A DNA stretch of 64,000 nt from Oscillospiraceae bacterium. GTDB lineage: Bacteria; Bacillota; Clostridia; Oscillospirales; Oscillospiraceae. This document shows, in pieces, positions 55,411 through 63,995 of the stretch (positions are counted from its first letter, which is position 1; each line of letters starts with the position of its first letter). A program made the position numbers and the translations under genes. The stretch spans positions 144,638 to 208,637 of the forward strand of contig SVLJ01000002.1 in the NCBI GenBank assembly GCA_015067995.1, read 5' to 3'. Under the pieces are notes generated by a model that saw nothing but the letters and a program-made list of their open reading frames with translations, made no database searches and was not told the origin of the DNA.

Positions 55411-56292
55411 ATGCTGGATTCCATGCATGAGATTCTGAAGACAGCAGAGCAGCAGGGAGTCCCTTTCTGGGAGATTGTTCTGCGGGGGGATATGGAAGAG
55501 CGGCAGGTCACCCGAGAGGCCTCTCTGGATAAAATGCGGCTTACTTGGCGTGCTATGCTGGATGCGGATTCGGCTTATCAGCCGGAGCTGCGCAGTGTCA
55601 GCGGTCTGGTGGGCGGTGACGGCGGCCGCATGAAGACGTATGCTGAGACGAAAGGGAGCCTGTGCGGGGATTTTCTCAGTCAGGTCATTGCGGTTGCGCT
55701 GCGTACCGGTGAGTCCAATGCCTGTATGCGCCGGATCGTGGCGGCGCCTACCGCCGGCTCCTGCGGCGTGCTTCCTGCGGTGCTGATTCCTTGTTGGAAA
55801 GCCGGAACGTATACCGAAGAAGATATCCTGCATGCCATGTATACGGCGGCAGGAATCGGAGCAGTAATCAGTGTCCGGGCGTCTATTTCCGGTGCTGCCG
55901 GTGGTTGCCAGGCGGAAATCGGCAGCGCTTCGGCCATGGCGGCAGGAGCTTTGGTGGCTCTCTGCGGCGGCGATGGGCGGCAGATCGGTCACGCGGTGGC
56001 TATGGCTCTGAAGAATCTCATGGGTTTGATCTGCGATCCGTTGGGCGGATTGGTGGAAGTGCCCTGCGTCAAGCGAAACGTGGTTGGCGCGGTGAATGCG
56101 GTTAGTTGCGCCGATATGGCACTGGCCGGAATTGAGAGCCGGATTCCTGCAGATGAGGTCATTGACTGTATGGGAGATGTAGGCCGCCGCTTGCCGGTGG
56201 AGTTCCGCGAAACCGCATTGGGCGGTCTGGCGGTAACGCCTTTTGGCCTGCAGGTGAAGGAAATGATGAAGAACACTGCGCACGGAGAGTGA
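55411..56292 (+). CDS. sdaAA: L-serine dehydratase, iron-sulfur-dependent, alpha subunit
   Basis: A 293-residue alpha subunit. Iron-sulfur cysteines are seen in APTAGSCGVLPA (about 118), CDPLGGLVEVPC (about 209-220), and a further GGCQAEIGSASAMAAGALV (about 164). The enzyme is oxygen-sensitive and gives anaerobes energy and carbon from serine; it also releases 2-aminoacrylate, the substrate of RidA. AAGGAGG lies just upstream. It is 10 bases before cysK. Confidence 0.96.
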   Translation: MLDSMHEILKTAEQQGVPFWEIVLRGDMEERQVTREASLDKMRLTWRAMLDADSAYQPELRSVSGLVGGDGGRMKTYAETKGSLCGDFLSQVIAVALRTGESNACMRRIVAAPTAGSCGVLPAVLIPCWKAGTYTEEDILHAMYTAAGIGAVISVRASISGAAGGCQAEIGSASAMAAGALVALCGGDGRQIGHAVAMALKNLMGLICDPLGGLVEVPCVKRNVVGAVNAVSCADMALAGIESRIPADEVIDCMGDVGRRLPVEFRETALGGLAVTPFGLQVKEMMKNTAHGE

Positions 56293-56302
56293 GGAGAACC
56301 AT

Positions 56303-57232
56303 ATGAACGTATTGACAAGTGTAACAGAGCTGATCGGAAGAACGCCTCTTCTGGAGCTGAAAAACTATGCATCTGATCACGGATTGCAGGCCACTGTGCT
56401 GGCGAAGCTGGAATGCATGAATCCCGGCGGCAGCGCAAAGGACCGCGTGGGCGCAGCCATGATCACCGGTGCGGAGGGTACCGGAAGACTGGCGCCCGGC
56501 GGTACCATTATTGAGCCTACCTCCGGCAATACCGGTATCGGCCTTGCTATGGTGGCTGCGGCCAAGGGGTATCGTGTGATTCTCACCATGCCGGATACCA
56601 TGAGCGTGGAGCGCCGCAGCCTGCTGGCAGCCTATGGTGCGGAGATCATTCTGACTCCCGGCAGCGAGGGGATGACCGGCGCAGTGCGCAAGGCGGAGGA
56701 GCTGCACCGGGAAATTCCCGGCAGCATCATCGCCGGACAGTTTGACAACCCGGACAATCCTGCGGCTCACTATGCCGCCACCGGCCCGGAGATCTGGCGG
56801 GATACTGACGGCAAGGTGGATGTTTTCGTGGCGGGCGTCGGAACCGGCGGAACGCTGACCGGCACAGGCCGTTACCTGAAGGAGAAGAATCCTGCCGTGC
56901 AGGTGGTGGCGGTGGAACCGGCATCCTCTCCGCTGCTGAGTCAGGGAAGGGCGGGCGCTCATGGACTCCAGGGTATCGGCGCCAACTTCGTGCCGGAGAA
57001 TTTTGATGCTTCCGTGGCGGATGAGATTATCACCGTGACGGAGGAGGAGGCTTATGCTGCCGGTCGTGCGCTTGCTCGGAGAGAAGGTATTCTGGTGGGC
57101 ATTACTTCCGGCGCTGCTGTCCATGCTGCGGCGGTGCTGGCGGCCAGACCGGAAAACCAAGGCAAGGTCATTGTAGTGCTGCTGCCCGACAGTGGCGAGC
57201 GGTATCTCTCTACGCCGCTGTTTCGTGAATAA
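56303..57232 (+). CDS. cysK: Cysteine synthase A (O-acetylserine sulfhydrylase)
   Basis: A 309-residue fold-type II PLP enzyme. NPGGSAKDRVG (about 40-50) holds the PLP lysine (about 46), EPTSGNTGIG (about 70-79) binds the substrate carboxylate, and AGVGTGGTLTGTG (about 174-186) cups the cofactor phosphate. It makes cysteine from O-acetylserine and sulfide, but CysK-type enzymes can also break cysteine down. Being in one operon with serine dehydratase is unusual. GGAGAA lies before the ATG; a strong terminator follows. Confidence 0.96.
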   Translation: MNVLTSVTELIGRTPLLELKNYASDHGLQATVLAKLECMNPGGSAKDRVGAAMITGAEGTGRLAPGGTIIEPTSGNTGIGLAMVAAAKGYRVILTMPDTMSVERRSLLAAYGAEIILTPGSEGMTGAVRKAEELHREIPGSIIAGQFDNPDNPAAHYAATGPEIWRDTDGKVDVFVAGVGTGGTLTGTGRYLKEKNPAVQVVAVEPASSPLLSQGRAGAHGLQGIGANFVPENFDASVADEIITVTEEEAYAAGRALARREGILVGITSGAAVHAAAVLAARPENQGKVIVVLLPDSGERYLSTPLFRE

Positions 57233-57250
57233 GAGTTTTGCATAGCGCAG

Positions 57251-57293
57251 CACCGCCCCTTTCGTTTTTTAAGGCGAAAGGGGCGGTGTTTTT
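57251..57293 (+). terminator. Intrinsic terminator of the sda-cysK operon
   Basis: CACCGCCCCTTTCG pairs with CGAAAGGGGCGGTG, then TTTTT. Confidence 0.95.
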
Positions 57294-57297
57294 CAAA

Positions 57298-58098
57298 TCA
57301 AAGATAAAAGCGGTGGCAGCCGATGGTGGTATAATAGGTGCGGTTTGCCTGAATCCAGCTGCCCTGCGACAGGGCTGGAGCATAGAAGTACATACAGTCT
57401 CCCACTACCCGCTGACCGGCCAGCACAGCTTTAGCGGCTGCCACGGAGGAGCTGGTGGGTGCGTCGTATATGGTGCCGTTATCCACCGGCTCAAACTGGG
57501 TGCCGTAGTTCTTGTCAAAGATGACTCCCTTGATGGTATTGGGAAACGTTCCGGAAGCCACGCGATTGAGCACCACGTTGCCTACGGCCATCTGTCCGGT
57601 GAGACTTTCTCCGCGGCTTTCTGCGCTGATGACCCGGCTGAGCCAGTAAAGATCCTCCTCCGTCCAGTCGCCGGATTCGGTGGTCACTGCGGCTCCGCCC
57701 AACGCTCTGTCCCAATCCACAGCCCATCCCAGAGAATTTCCCAGCACACGCAGCGGTACGTAGGTGCGTCCGTTCTCTATGTAAACGGCACAGGTGGTGG
57801 TACGGGTGTTGCCGTCCACTGTGATCTCATACTCTCCGGGCTTGGCGATGATGGTGGTGTCTCCGTCGCTGGCAACTGCAGCGCGTGAGCTGCGGTCCCA
57901 GTATATGTTCCAACCGCCGATGGCATCCAGCAGTGTGCGAAGAGGAACGGAGGTGACACCGTTTTCCAGATGCGCTTCGGCAATGACTGCAATTCCGTCC
58001 ACAGTAACAGGGACTTTGCGGACTGCGGCGGCTGCGGGCGGCAGCACGGAGGCTGTCATGCATGCGGCGGCCAGAGCGGATAGCAGGATTTTTTTCAT
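57298..58098 (-). CDS. Secreted SleB-type cell wall hydrolase with copper-amine-oxidase-like domain
   Basis: A 266-residue exported protein. A signal peptide (KKILLSALAAACMTASVLP) is cut about residue 25. Residues about 30-135 are a Cu-amine-oxidase N-terminal-like binding domain, with the repeated SVPLRTLLDAIGG and YVPLRVLGNSLGW. Residues about 145-266 are a hydrolase-2/SleB domain: DLYWLSRVISAESRGESLTG with the catalytic glutamate, then GNVVLNRVASG and FYAPAL. Relatives are spore cortex lytic enzymes or wall hydrolases. AAAGGAAA lies upstream of the ATG. Confidence 0.93.
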   Translation of the reverse strand: MKKILLSALAAACMTASVLPPAAAAVRKVPVTVDGIAVIAEAHLENGVTSVPLRTLLDAIGGWNIYWDRSSRAAVASDGDTTIIAKPGEYEITVDGNTRTTTCAVYIENGRTYVPLRVLGNSLGWAVDWDRALGGAAVTTESGDWTEEDLYWLSRVISAESRGESLTGQMAVGNVVLNRVASGTFPNTIKGVIFDKNYGTQFEPVDNGTIYDAPTSSSVAAAKAVLAGQRVVGDCMYFYAPALSQGSWIQANRTYYTTIGCHRFYL

Positions 58099-58205
58099 TG
58101 ACTGTTTCCTTTCTGTGTGAACTCTACTTCATCCTACCAAAATTGACAAAGGACGGCAACGTACAAAGGTTGGAAGAAAAGGAAGAAACTGGAGCAATGC
58201 GGCTG

Positions 58206-58241
58206 AAGAAAAAAGGGCCTCCGCTCATTGAGCGGAGGCCC
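58206..58241 (-). terminator. Intrinsic terminator of the symporter gene
   Basis: Minus-strand GGGCCTCCGCTC, loop AAT, GAGCGGAGGCCC, then TTTTTT. It lies 21 bases after the symporter stop. Confidence 0.93.
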
Positions 58242-58261
58242 GGCGCTGTGTTTTCGGGAGA

Positions 58262-59506
58262 TCAATCCTTGTTGGAGAGCGCTTTCTGCAGCCAATCCTT
58301 GCCGTCCACAAAACGGGAGACGATGTAGGAGACCACATAGTCGCCGGAGGCGTTGATCATGGTGGCGGGAGGATCCACCAGATTGCCGATGGCTACCAGA
58401 ATGGGGAAGGCAATCTCGATGATGTCGGGGAAGAAAATGGAGCAGATGATATATTCGCCGATATAGCCGCCGCCGGGAACGCCGCTCATGCCCACAGAGG
58501 AGAGGACGGCAACCAGAACCACGGGGATCAGCATATCAATGCCCATGGGCTGACCGAAAACGCCCAATACGAAGGCGATCTTCAGAACGCAGGAGAAGCA
58601 GGAACCATCCATGTGCATGGTAGCGCCCAGAGGAATCACCATTTCGGCAACGTCCTTGGAGATGCCGGTGGAAGCGGCTTCTTCCAGATTGGTGGGGATG
58701 GTTGCCACGGAAGAGCAGGTGCCCAGAGAGACTACTGCGGGGCGGGTGATGTGCTGGAACATGGTCTTAACAGCGCCCTTGCCGCCGCCGAACCAGGCGA
58801 ACACAGGGAATGCGGTGAAGACATAGATGAAGCACAGGGGATAGTACAGCAGCAGAGCACGGCCATAGCCCGTGATGGTTTCGGCACCGTAGGTGGCCAC
58901 CAAATCGGCGAAGATAGCGAAGAATGCGATGGGAGCGTAATAGGTGACGAGCTGGACGAACTTCAGCATAACATTGGTGAGGTCGGCCAGGAACTTACCC
59001 ACCAGCGTTTCACTGCCGCCGTTCAGATTCACGGCAAAACCAAACAGGATGGAGAACACGATCAGAGGCAGCATGGCACGGCGGGTCAGCAGGCCAACGA
59101 AGTCCTCTGCAGTGAAGAAATTGACGATCATCTGGCTCAGGGAGGCGTAATCACCCATTTCCTGAGAGGGATACTCGGTCCAGGCTTCCACAACAGGAGG
59201 GAAGATGTTTACCAGCAGGAACATGATAACGGCAGCGATGGCGCCGGTGATGACGAAGGTTCCGATGGTGGCGCCCATAATTTTACCGGAGCGCTTGCGG
59301 CTCTTGGTGTTGGCGACGGAGCTGGAGATGGAGGCGAAGACGAGAGGTACCACGATGCAGAACATCATGTTGATGAACACGGTGCCCAGGGGCTTGACAA
59401 AATGGCCTGCGTCGGGGAAGAACCAACCCACCACAGCGCCGGCGATCATGCTGACGATCATAATGGCCATAAAGCGGTAGTTCTTGATGACGGATTTTCT
59501 TTCCAT
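58262..59506 (-). CDS. Dicarboxylate/amino acid:cation symporter (DAACS family)
   Basis: A 414-residue sodium- or proton-coupled carrier of the GltP/DctA/GltPh family with about eight membrane segments and two re-entrant loops. CSSVATIPTNLE (about 265-276) is the HP1 serine-rich motif, GATMHMDGSC (about 294) the NMDGT-like motif of TM7, and INASGDYVVS (about 386) near TM8 binds substrate. Likely cargo is glutamate, aspartate, serine or C4-dicarboxylates. AGGAGGG precedes ATG 59506. It is divergent from an AraC regulator, a likely controller. Confidence 0.93.
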   Translation of the reverse strand: MERKSVIKNYRFMAIMIVSMIAGAVVGWFFPDAGHFVKPLGTVFINMMFCIVVPLVFASISSSVANTKSRKRSGKIMGATIGTFVITGAIAAVIMFLLVNIFPPVVEAWTEYPSQEMGDYASLSQMIVNFFTAEDFVGLLTRRAMLPLIVFSILFGFAVNLNGGSETLVGKFLADLTNVMLKFVQLVTYYAPIAFFAIFADLVATYGAETITGYGRALLLYYPLCFIYVFTAFPVFAWFGGGKGAVKTMFQHITRPAVVSLGTCSSVATIPTNLEEAASTGISKDVAEMVIPLGATMHMDGSCFSCVLKIAFVLGVFGQPMGIDMLIPVVLVAVLSSVGMSGVPGGGYIGEYIICSIFFPDIIEIAFPILVAIGNLVDPPATMINASGDYVVSYIVSRFVDGKDWLQKALSNKD

Positions 59507-59532
59507 AAGAGTTCCCTCCTGATTTATTCTGA

Positions 59533-59588
59533 TATGATTATATTCCACAGTTATTGCAATAACATGTCTGTATATGCTATGATTATAT
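59533..59588. promoter_or_regulatory. Divergent regulatory region with palindrome and direct repeats
   Basis: GTTATTGCAATAAC (59550-59563) is a perfect 14-base palindrome, flanked by two identical TATGATTATAT copies at 59533-59543 and 59578-59588. Direct repeats suit AraC-type half-sites. TTGCAA within the palindrome can act as -35 for the AraC gene with -10 TATGAT (59578-59583). Confidence 0.65.
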
Positions 59589-59614
59589 CAAAAAGTGCTA
59601 TGCAGAGGTGCGCC

Positions 59615-60472
59615 ATGAAGGAAACGTATCAAAAGCGGGGATATTTGCTGGAGGACTTTCGGCTGTTCCATATGAGGGACATTCCCAAGGAACGTGTGGA
59701 GTACCACTATCACGAATTCTACAAGCTGCTGATCGTGCTCTCCGGAACCGGAGGATACTGGCTGGATGGCGAACGATATCAGCTGCAGAGCGGCGATGTG
59801 GTGCTCATTGACAGCCGCCTGGTACATCGTCCGGAGTTCGAACAGGAGTATGAACGGGTCATCATCTACATTTCACCGGAGTTCCTAAGCGCTTCCTCCG
59901 CGGAGGACTGTGATTTGACCCGCTGTTTTTCGGTGGAGGGACAGAATGTTTTGCGGCTGCCTCCCAGAGAAAGGGAGCGTTTTTTGGAACTGATTCGCAA
60001 GCTGGAAGGAGAGCTTGCTTCTTCGGCTGTAGGGAAGAGTATTCTTTCCCGTGGTCTGCTGCTGCGCCTTTTGGTGGAGATCTACCGCATGATCTGGAAG
60101 GGCGGTTTTGACTCTGTCCAGCCGCTGCGTCCCAAGGATGAGCGTGTGGTTGGCATGCTGCGGTATATCGATGAGCACATTCAGGAGGAAATTACCGCAG
60201 AGGCGCTGGCGGAGCGGTTTTTCCTAAGTAAGTATCATATGATGCGCCTGTTTCGGGAGAACACGGGAGTGACCATACATTCTTATGTAACAGACAGACG
60301 GTTGATGAATGCCCGGGATATGATGGGTGATGGTGCCGGGGCAACAGAGGCTTGCTACAAAGCAGGATTCAACAGCTACTGCACCTTCTGCCGCGCATAC
60401 AACAAGCGCTTTGGTATGTCTCCCACGGGGCGCACGGATCAAAAGCTTCTGGTGGAAGAAACCTTTGAGTGA
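59615..60472 (+). CDS. AraC family transcriptional regulator
   Basis: A 285-residue regulator. The N-terminal cupin (about 15-95) includes EYHYHEFYKLLIVLSGTGGY and LQSGDVVLIDSRLVHRP; the C-terminal double helix-turn-helix (about 185-280) includes ITAEALAERFFLSKYHMMRL and ACYKAGFNSYCTFCRAYNKR. It probably senses a small molecule and controls the divergent symporter gene. The long open frame upstream of 59615 is antisense to the symporter gene and not part of the protein. GAGGTG precedes the ATG. Confidence 0.94.
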   Translation: MKETYQKRGYLLEDFRLFHMRDIPKERVEYHYHEFYKLLIVLSGTGGYWLDGERYQLQSGDVVLIDSRLVHRPEFEQEYERVIIYISPEFLSASSAEDCDLTRCFSVEGQNVLRLPPRERERFLELIRKLEGELASSAVGKSILSRGLLLRLLVEIYRMIWKGGFDSVQPLRPKDERVVGMLRYIDEHIQEEITAEALAERFFLSKYHMMRLFRENTGVTIHSYVTDRRLMNARDMMGDGAGATEACYKAGFNSYCTFCRAYNKRFGMSPTGRTDQKLLVEETFE

Positions 60473-60480
60473 AGCGCGCG

Positions 60481-60514
60481 AAAAAGCTGCCGCAAAACTC
60501 TGCGGCAGCTTTTT
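60481..60514. terminator. Bidirectional terminator between araC-type gene and dapF
   Basis: AAAAAGCTGCCGCA pairs with TGCGGCAGCTTTTT; T-runs are present on both strands. Confidence 0.93.
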
Positions 60515-60516
60515 TG

Positions 60517-61362
60517 TCAGTCTGTAAGAGAGAGGTTTTCGTCTGTTACGACACCTTTGGCTACAATGTTGGTAGGACCGGTCAGATAGAGGTCGGTGAT
60601 GCGTTCGCCATCCCGGTCGATATCGATCACCAGCTGACCGCCGGTCATGTTGACGCGGACACCCTTTCCGGTGACTTTGCCCTGCAGGGTCAGGACGGTG
60701 ACCAGAGAACCGGTGCCTGTGCCGCAGGCGTAAGTGAAATCCTCCACGCCCCGCTCGAAGGTGCGCTCATAAATTTCATCATCGCCGGTGATCTCGTAGA
60801 AGTTCACATTGGCGCCTTTGGGGAAAGCGGAGTGATGCCGCATGGCGCGGCCCAGCTCCCGCAGTTGGTTTTCGTCGGCATCTTTCAGGCCGGGATAGGG
60901 GACGACTGCGTGGGGGAGACCGGGATTACCCAGCTCCACGTAGGCACATCCGTAACGAACGCCGTTGACCTCAATCGACCGATCAAAATCAATCGTTGTG
61001 GGGTCGTTCAGCCGGATCCGGTAGAGCTGCTGTGAGATACGCAGCCCGGTGACCATGCCGGCGGTGGTTTCCACTCGCTGGGTTTCGCCGGCCAAAGCGT
61101 TGGCATAGCCGTAGCGGCAGATGCAGCGGGCGCCGTTGCCGCACATTTCGCCAACACTACCATCAGCGTTGAAAAAGAGCATTTTATAGTCGCCGCCCTC
61201 GGTGGGTGCTTCTACCACCATCAGACCGTCGGCACCGATGGATACATGCCGCTGGCAGAGGGTTCGCGCGATATAAGGAAAGGTTTCGGCAGGCAGGCGT
61301 TCCTCCATATTATTGATAATAATGAAGTCGTTTCCGGCGCCGTTCATCTTCCAGAATTGCAT
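60517..61362 (-). CDS. dapF: Diaminopimelate epimerase
   Basis: A 281-residue epimerase converting LL- to meso-diaminopimelate for lysine and peptidoglycan. KMNGAGNDFIIINN at the start, EMCGNGARCICRY (first catalytic cysteine, about 75) and DFTYACGTGTGSLV (second cysteine, about 225) are the family signatures. A second pair of half-repeats is evident. The ATG at 61362 has GGAG ten bases upstream; the track to 61395 adds residues without a ribosome site. Confidence 0.97.
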   Translation of the reverse strand: MQFWKMNGAGNDFIIINNMEERLPAETFPYIARTLCQRHVSIGADGLMVVEAPTEGGDYKMLFFNADGSVGEMCGNGARCICRYGYANALAGETQRVETTAGMVTGLRISQQLYRIRLNDPTTIDFDRSIEVNGVRYGCAYVELGNPGLPHAVVPYPGLKDADENQLRELGRAMRHHSAFPKGANVNFYEITGDDEIYERTFERGVEDFTYACGTGTGSLVTVLTLQGKVTGKGVRVNMTGGQLVIDIDRDGERITDLYLTGPTNIVAKGVVTDENLSLTD

Positions 61363-61533
61363 AAAAGTCACACTCCAGTTCGTGGTCGGTTGCATTTAAT
61401 ACATTATATATGATTGTATACCTGATTACAATAAAGAATTCTTGCTGCTGGAGATGGTAGATTTTCGTTGCACGCGGGGGAACGTGTATGCTATTCTATC
61501 ATCATAAACAGCGGGAGCAATGGAGGAGTCGAT

Positions 61534-62136
61534 ATGGCAAAGAAGAACGGGCGCAATACCAGAGGCCGGATCATTTCGGCGGCATGGAAGCTGTTTTATG
61601 AGCAGGGATATGACAACACCACGGTGGAGGATATTGTGTTTGAGTCCGAGACGTCCAAGGGGTCGTTCTACCACTACTTTGAGGGGAAGGATGCCCTGCT
61701 GGGTACGCTGGCCTATGTGTTTGACGAGAAATATGACCAGCTGAAGGAGGAGATGGATCCGGCTCTGGATGCCATGGACAAGCTGATCTTCCTGAACCGC
61801 GAGCTGTTTGCCATGATTGAGGATACCGTGTCACTGGAACTGCTGACCAGACTTCTCTCCACCCAGCTTCTGGCCCGTGGTGAAAAGCATCTTCTGGATC
61901 GCAACCGCACATATTTCCGTTTGCTCCGCCAGATCATTTCGGAGGGGCAGAAAGCCGGTCAGCTGCGGGGAGATCGTACGGTCAACGAGATATTGAAAGC
62001 ATATGCCCTGTGGGAGCGGGCGCTGCTGTATGACTGGTGCCTGTCCGATGGAGGCTATTCACTGACAGCCTATACCGAAAAAATGACGCCCATGTTCCTG
62101 GAAAGCTATCGGACTGCACCTGGAAAGGTGAAATAA
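61534..62136 (+). CDS. TetR/AcrR family transcriptional regulator
   Basis: A 200-residue regulator with an N-terminal helix-turn-helix (about 8-55: RGRIISAAWKLFYEQGYDNT then SKGSFYHYFEGKDALL) and a helical ligand-binding domain. TetR proteins are usually repressors released by a small molecule. GGAGGAG lies before ATG 61534. It is followed after 192 bases by a sodium/solute symporter gene whose upstream region contains a large palindrome, a plausible binding site. Confidence 0.94.
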   Translation: MAKKNGRNTRGRIISAAWKLFYEQGYDNTTVEDIVFESETSKGSFYHYFEGKDALLGTLAYVFDEKYDQLKEEMDPALDAMDKLIFLNRELFAMIEDTVSLELLTRLLSTQLLARGEKHLLDRNRTYFRLLRQIISEGQKAGQLRGDRTVNEILKAYALWERALLYDWCLSDGGYSLTAYTEKMTPMFLESYRTAPGKVK

Positions 62137-62212
62137 ATTTTAAAGTCCAAAAATCATTCTTGTTATCGTTCTTTATGAAAGATGCTGCAGAACAATGGAT
62201 ATATAGTATTTG

Positions 62213-62252
62213 ACAGAACATAGTGCAGAATCCATTCTATACTATGTTCTGT
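62213..62252. promoter_or_regulatory. Large palindromic operator upstream of the symporter gene
   Basis: ACAGAACATAGT (62213-62224) and ACTATGTTCTGT (62241-62252) are perfect 12-base arms; AGAAT/ATTCT (62227-62231, 62234-62238) continue the symmetry. TTGACA at 62210-62215 and CATTCT at 62233-62238 could be a promoter covered by it, and the main promoter -35 starts two bases after it. Confidence 0.75.
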
Positions 62253-62253
62253 A

Positions 62254-62282
62254 TTTACGTACAGTTGTTTCTGTGCTATACT
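62254..62282 (+). promoter_or_regulatory. Promoter of the sodium/solute symporter gene
   Basis: TTTACG at 62254-62259 and TATACT at 62277-62282, 17-base spacer. Confidence 0.78.
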
Positions 62283-62328
62283 GCCAACATTGAAGTGGCG
62301 CGATATGTGCCGGGAGGGAAAGAGAGTT

Positions 62329-63780
62329 ATGAATTCTGAGATTATTGTCTTTATTGTATATCTGGTGTTTATGCTGGGTATCGGCATTTTCTTCTTCATC
62401 CGTTCCAAAGGCGGTGGAGAGAAATCCTACTTTCTGGGCGGCCGTGAAATGGGTCCCTGGGTTTCTGCCTTGTCTGCCGGCGCGTCTGATATGAGCGCAT
62501 GGGTGCTGATGGGTCTGCCCGCATCCATTTATGCCGCCGGTATCGGTCAGGCATGGATCGCTATTGGTCTGGGTATCGGCTATACCCTCAGCTGGCTGGT
62601 GGAGGCACCCAGACTGCGTCGCTTTACCATTGTTGCAGGTGACTCCATTACGATTCCCCAGTATCTGACCAACCGGTTCCTGTCCAAAAACAAAGCACTG
62701 CAGATTATCTGCGCTGTGATTTTCCTGGTGGCCTATACCATCTATGCGGCATCTTCTATTAAAGCCTGCGGCACGCTGTTCAATACAGTCATTGGAATGG
62801 ATGCTACTGTAGCTATGTATCTGGCAGCTGTGATTATCATCAGCTATACATTCCTTGGCGGCTTTAGTGCAGTGTGCTGGACAGATTTCTTCCAGGGTAT
62901 GCTGATGCTGGGCGCCTTGTTGGTCGCTCCCATTTTTGCGATGGCGCTGATTCAGAGCGGACAGGGTGCTGCTTCTGCAACTACGTTGCCGGAGAACTAT
63001 TGGAACTTGTTCACCAACTGGAAGGACATCCTGTCCGGCTTGGGCTGGGGTCTCGGCTATTTTGGTATGCCTCATATCATTGTGCGCTTTATGTCTCTGC
63101 GTTCCGACAAAGATCTGAAGAAGAGCGCAAAAATCGGCATCATCTGGACGGTTCTGATTCTGGTATTCTCTGTGGCTTCCGGCTGTATCGGCCATCTGTT
63201 GCTGGGCGATATTGCGGACAGCTCCACTGTGTTTATTCAGATGGTTCGCAAAATGTTCCCCGCACTCATCAGCGGTGTTCTGCTGTCTGCGATTTTGGCT
63301 GCGGCTATGAGCACTGCCGATTCCCAGTTGTTGGCCAGTGCCAGTGCGTTTGCAAGTGATGTGTACAAACCCATCATCCGCAAGGACAAGGCCTCCGACA
63401 AGGAGATGCTGTGGGCTGGTCGTTTTGTGGTGCTGGTGATTGCTGTGATCGCTGTGCTGATTGCGTCTAATCCTAACAGCGGAACTATTATGGGCCTGGT
63501 GGAAAACGCCTGGGGCGTCTTCGGCGCAGCCTTTGGCCCCACCATTATGCTGTCTCTGTTCTGGAAGCGTCTGACTTTCGAGGGCGCCGTTGCCGGCATC
63601 GTTGTAGGCTCGGGTGTGGATATCCTGTGGCTGGCGTTCCTGTCTTCTGTAGGTATTTATGAGATCGTCCCCGGCTTTATCATCGGTGGTATCGCTGCTA
63701 TTGTGGTTTCCAAGTGTACCAAGGCGCCTTCTGCGGAAGTGGAGCAGCTCTTTGACACTGCGGTTTCCAGCCGGGATTAA
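62329..63780 (+). CDS. putP: Sodium/proline symporter (SSS family)
   Basis: A 483-residue carrier with about thirteen membrane segments. Typical PutP features: SYFLGGREMGPWVSALSAGA with the sodium-site residues (SDMSAW), GDSITIPQYLTNRF (about 102-115), CWTDFFQGMLMLGAL (about 182) and LSAILAAAMSTADSQLLASA (about 317-336, sodium-binding Ser/Thr). Substrate proline is the family norm; related solutes are possible. The ATG at 62329 has GGGAGGGAAAGAGAG upstream. Promoter and operator lie just before; a terminator follows. Confidence 0.93.
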   Translation: MNSEIIVFIVYLVFMLGIGIFFFIRSKGGGEKSYFLGGREMGPWVSALSAGASDMSAWVLMGLPASIYAAGIGQAWIAIGLGIGYTLSWLVEAPRLRRFTIVAGDSITIPQYLTNRFLSKNKALQIICAVIFLVAYTIYAASSIKACGTLFNTVIGMDATVAMYLAAVIIISYTFLGGFSAVCWTDFFQGMLMLGALLVAPIFAMALIQSGQGAASATTLPENYWNLFTNWKDILSGLGWGLGYFGMPHIIVRFMSLRSDKDLKKSAKIGIIWTVLILVFSVASGCIGHLLLGDIADSSTVFIQMVRKMFPALISGVLLSAILAAAMSTADSQLLASASAFASDVYKPIIRKDKASDKEMLWAGRFVVLVIAVIAVLIASNPNSGTIMGLVENAWGVFGAAFGPTIMLSLFWKRLTFEGAVAGIVVGSGVDILWLAFLSSVGIYEIVPGFIIGGIAAIVVSKCTKAPSAEVEQLFDTAVSSRD

Positions 63781-63810
63781 AGCATATATAATTGAATCGT
63801 ATACAAGAGT

Positions 63811-63844
63811 CGTCCGTGTGGTTTTCCACACGGACGATTTTTTT
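63811..63844 (+). terminator. Intrinsic terminator of putP
   Basis: CGTCCGTGTGG, loop TTTT, CCACACGGACG, A, then seven T. Confidence 0.95.
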
Positions 63845-63864
63845 GAAAAAGTTGAAAAAAGGTG

Positions 63865-63893
63865 TTGACAAAAGGGAAATAGTCTGATAATCT
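63865..63893 (+). promoter_or_regulatory. Upstream promoter of a tandem pair (P1)
   Basis: Perfect TTGACA at 63865-63870 and TAATCT at 63888-63893 with a 17-base spacer; an A-rich tract precedes it. Confidence 0.75.
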
Positions 63894-63966
63894 AATCAAG
63901 CTGTCGCGTGAGCAGCGCCGAAAATGGAAGATGAAGCAAAAAGTTTGAAAAACTTGAAAAAAGTTC

Positions 63967-63995
63967 TTGACAAACGGCTGCGGATTTCATATAAT
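63967..63995 (+). promoter_or_regulatory. Downstream consensus promoter at the window edge (P2)
   Basis: Perfect TTGACA at 63967-63972 and TATAAT at 63990-63995, 17-base spacer, preceded by phased A-tracts that resemble a UP element. Its gene is outside the window; a ribosomal RNA or tRNA operon is the likely target. Confidence 0.88.

Noticed and set aside
58613..59614. Upstream extension of the AraC regulator by 334 codons
   Set aside because: This part is antisense to the symporter gene and low in complexity; a good ribosome site lies before ATG 59615.
62242..63831. Open frame of 529 codons on the minus strand
   Set aside because: Antisense to putP; low-complexity His/Gln/Asn composition.
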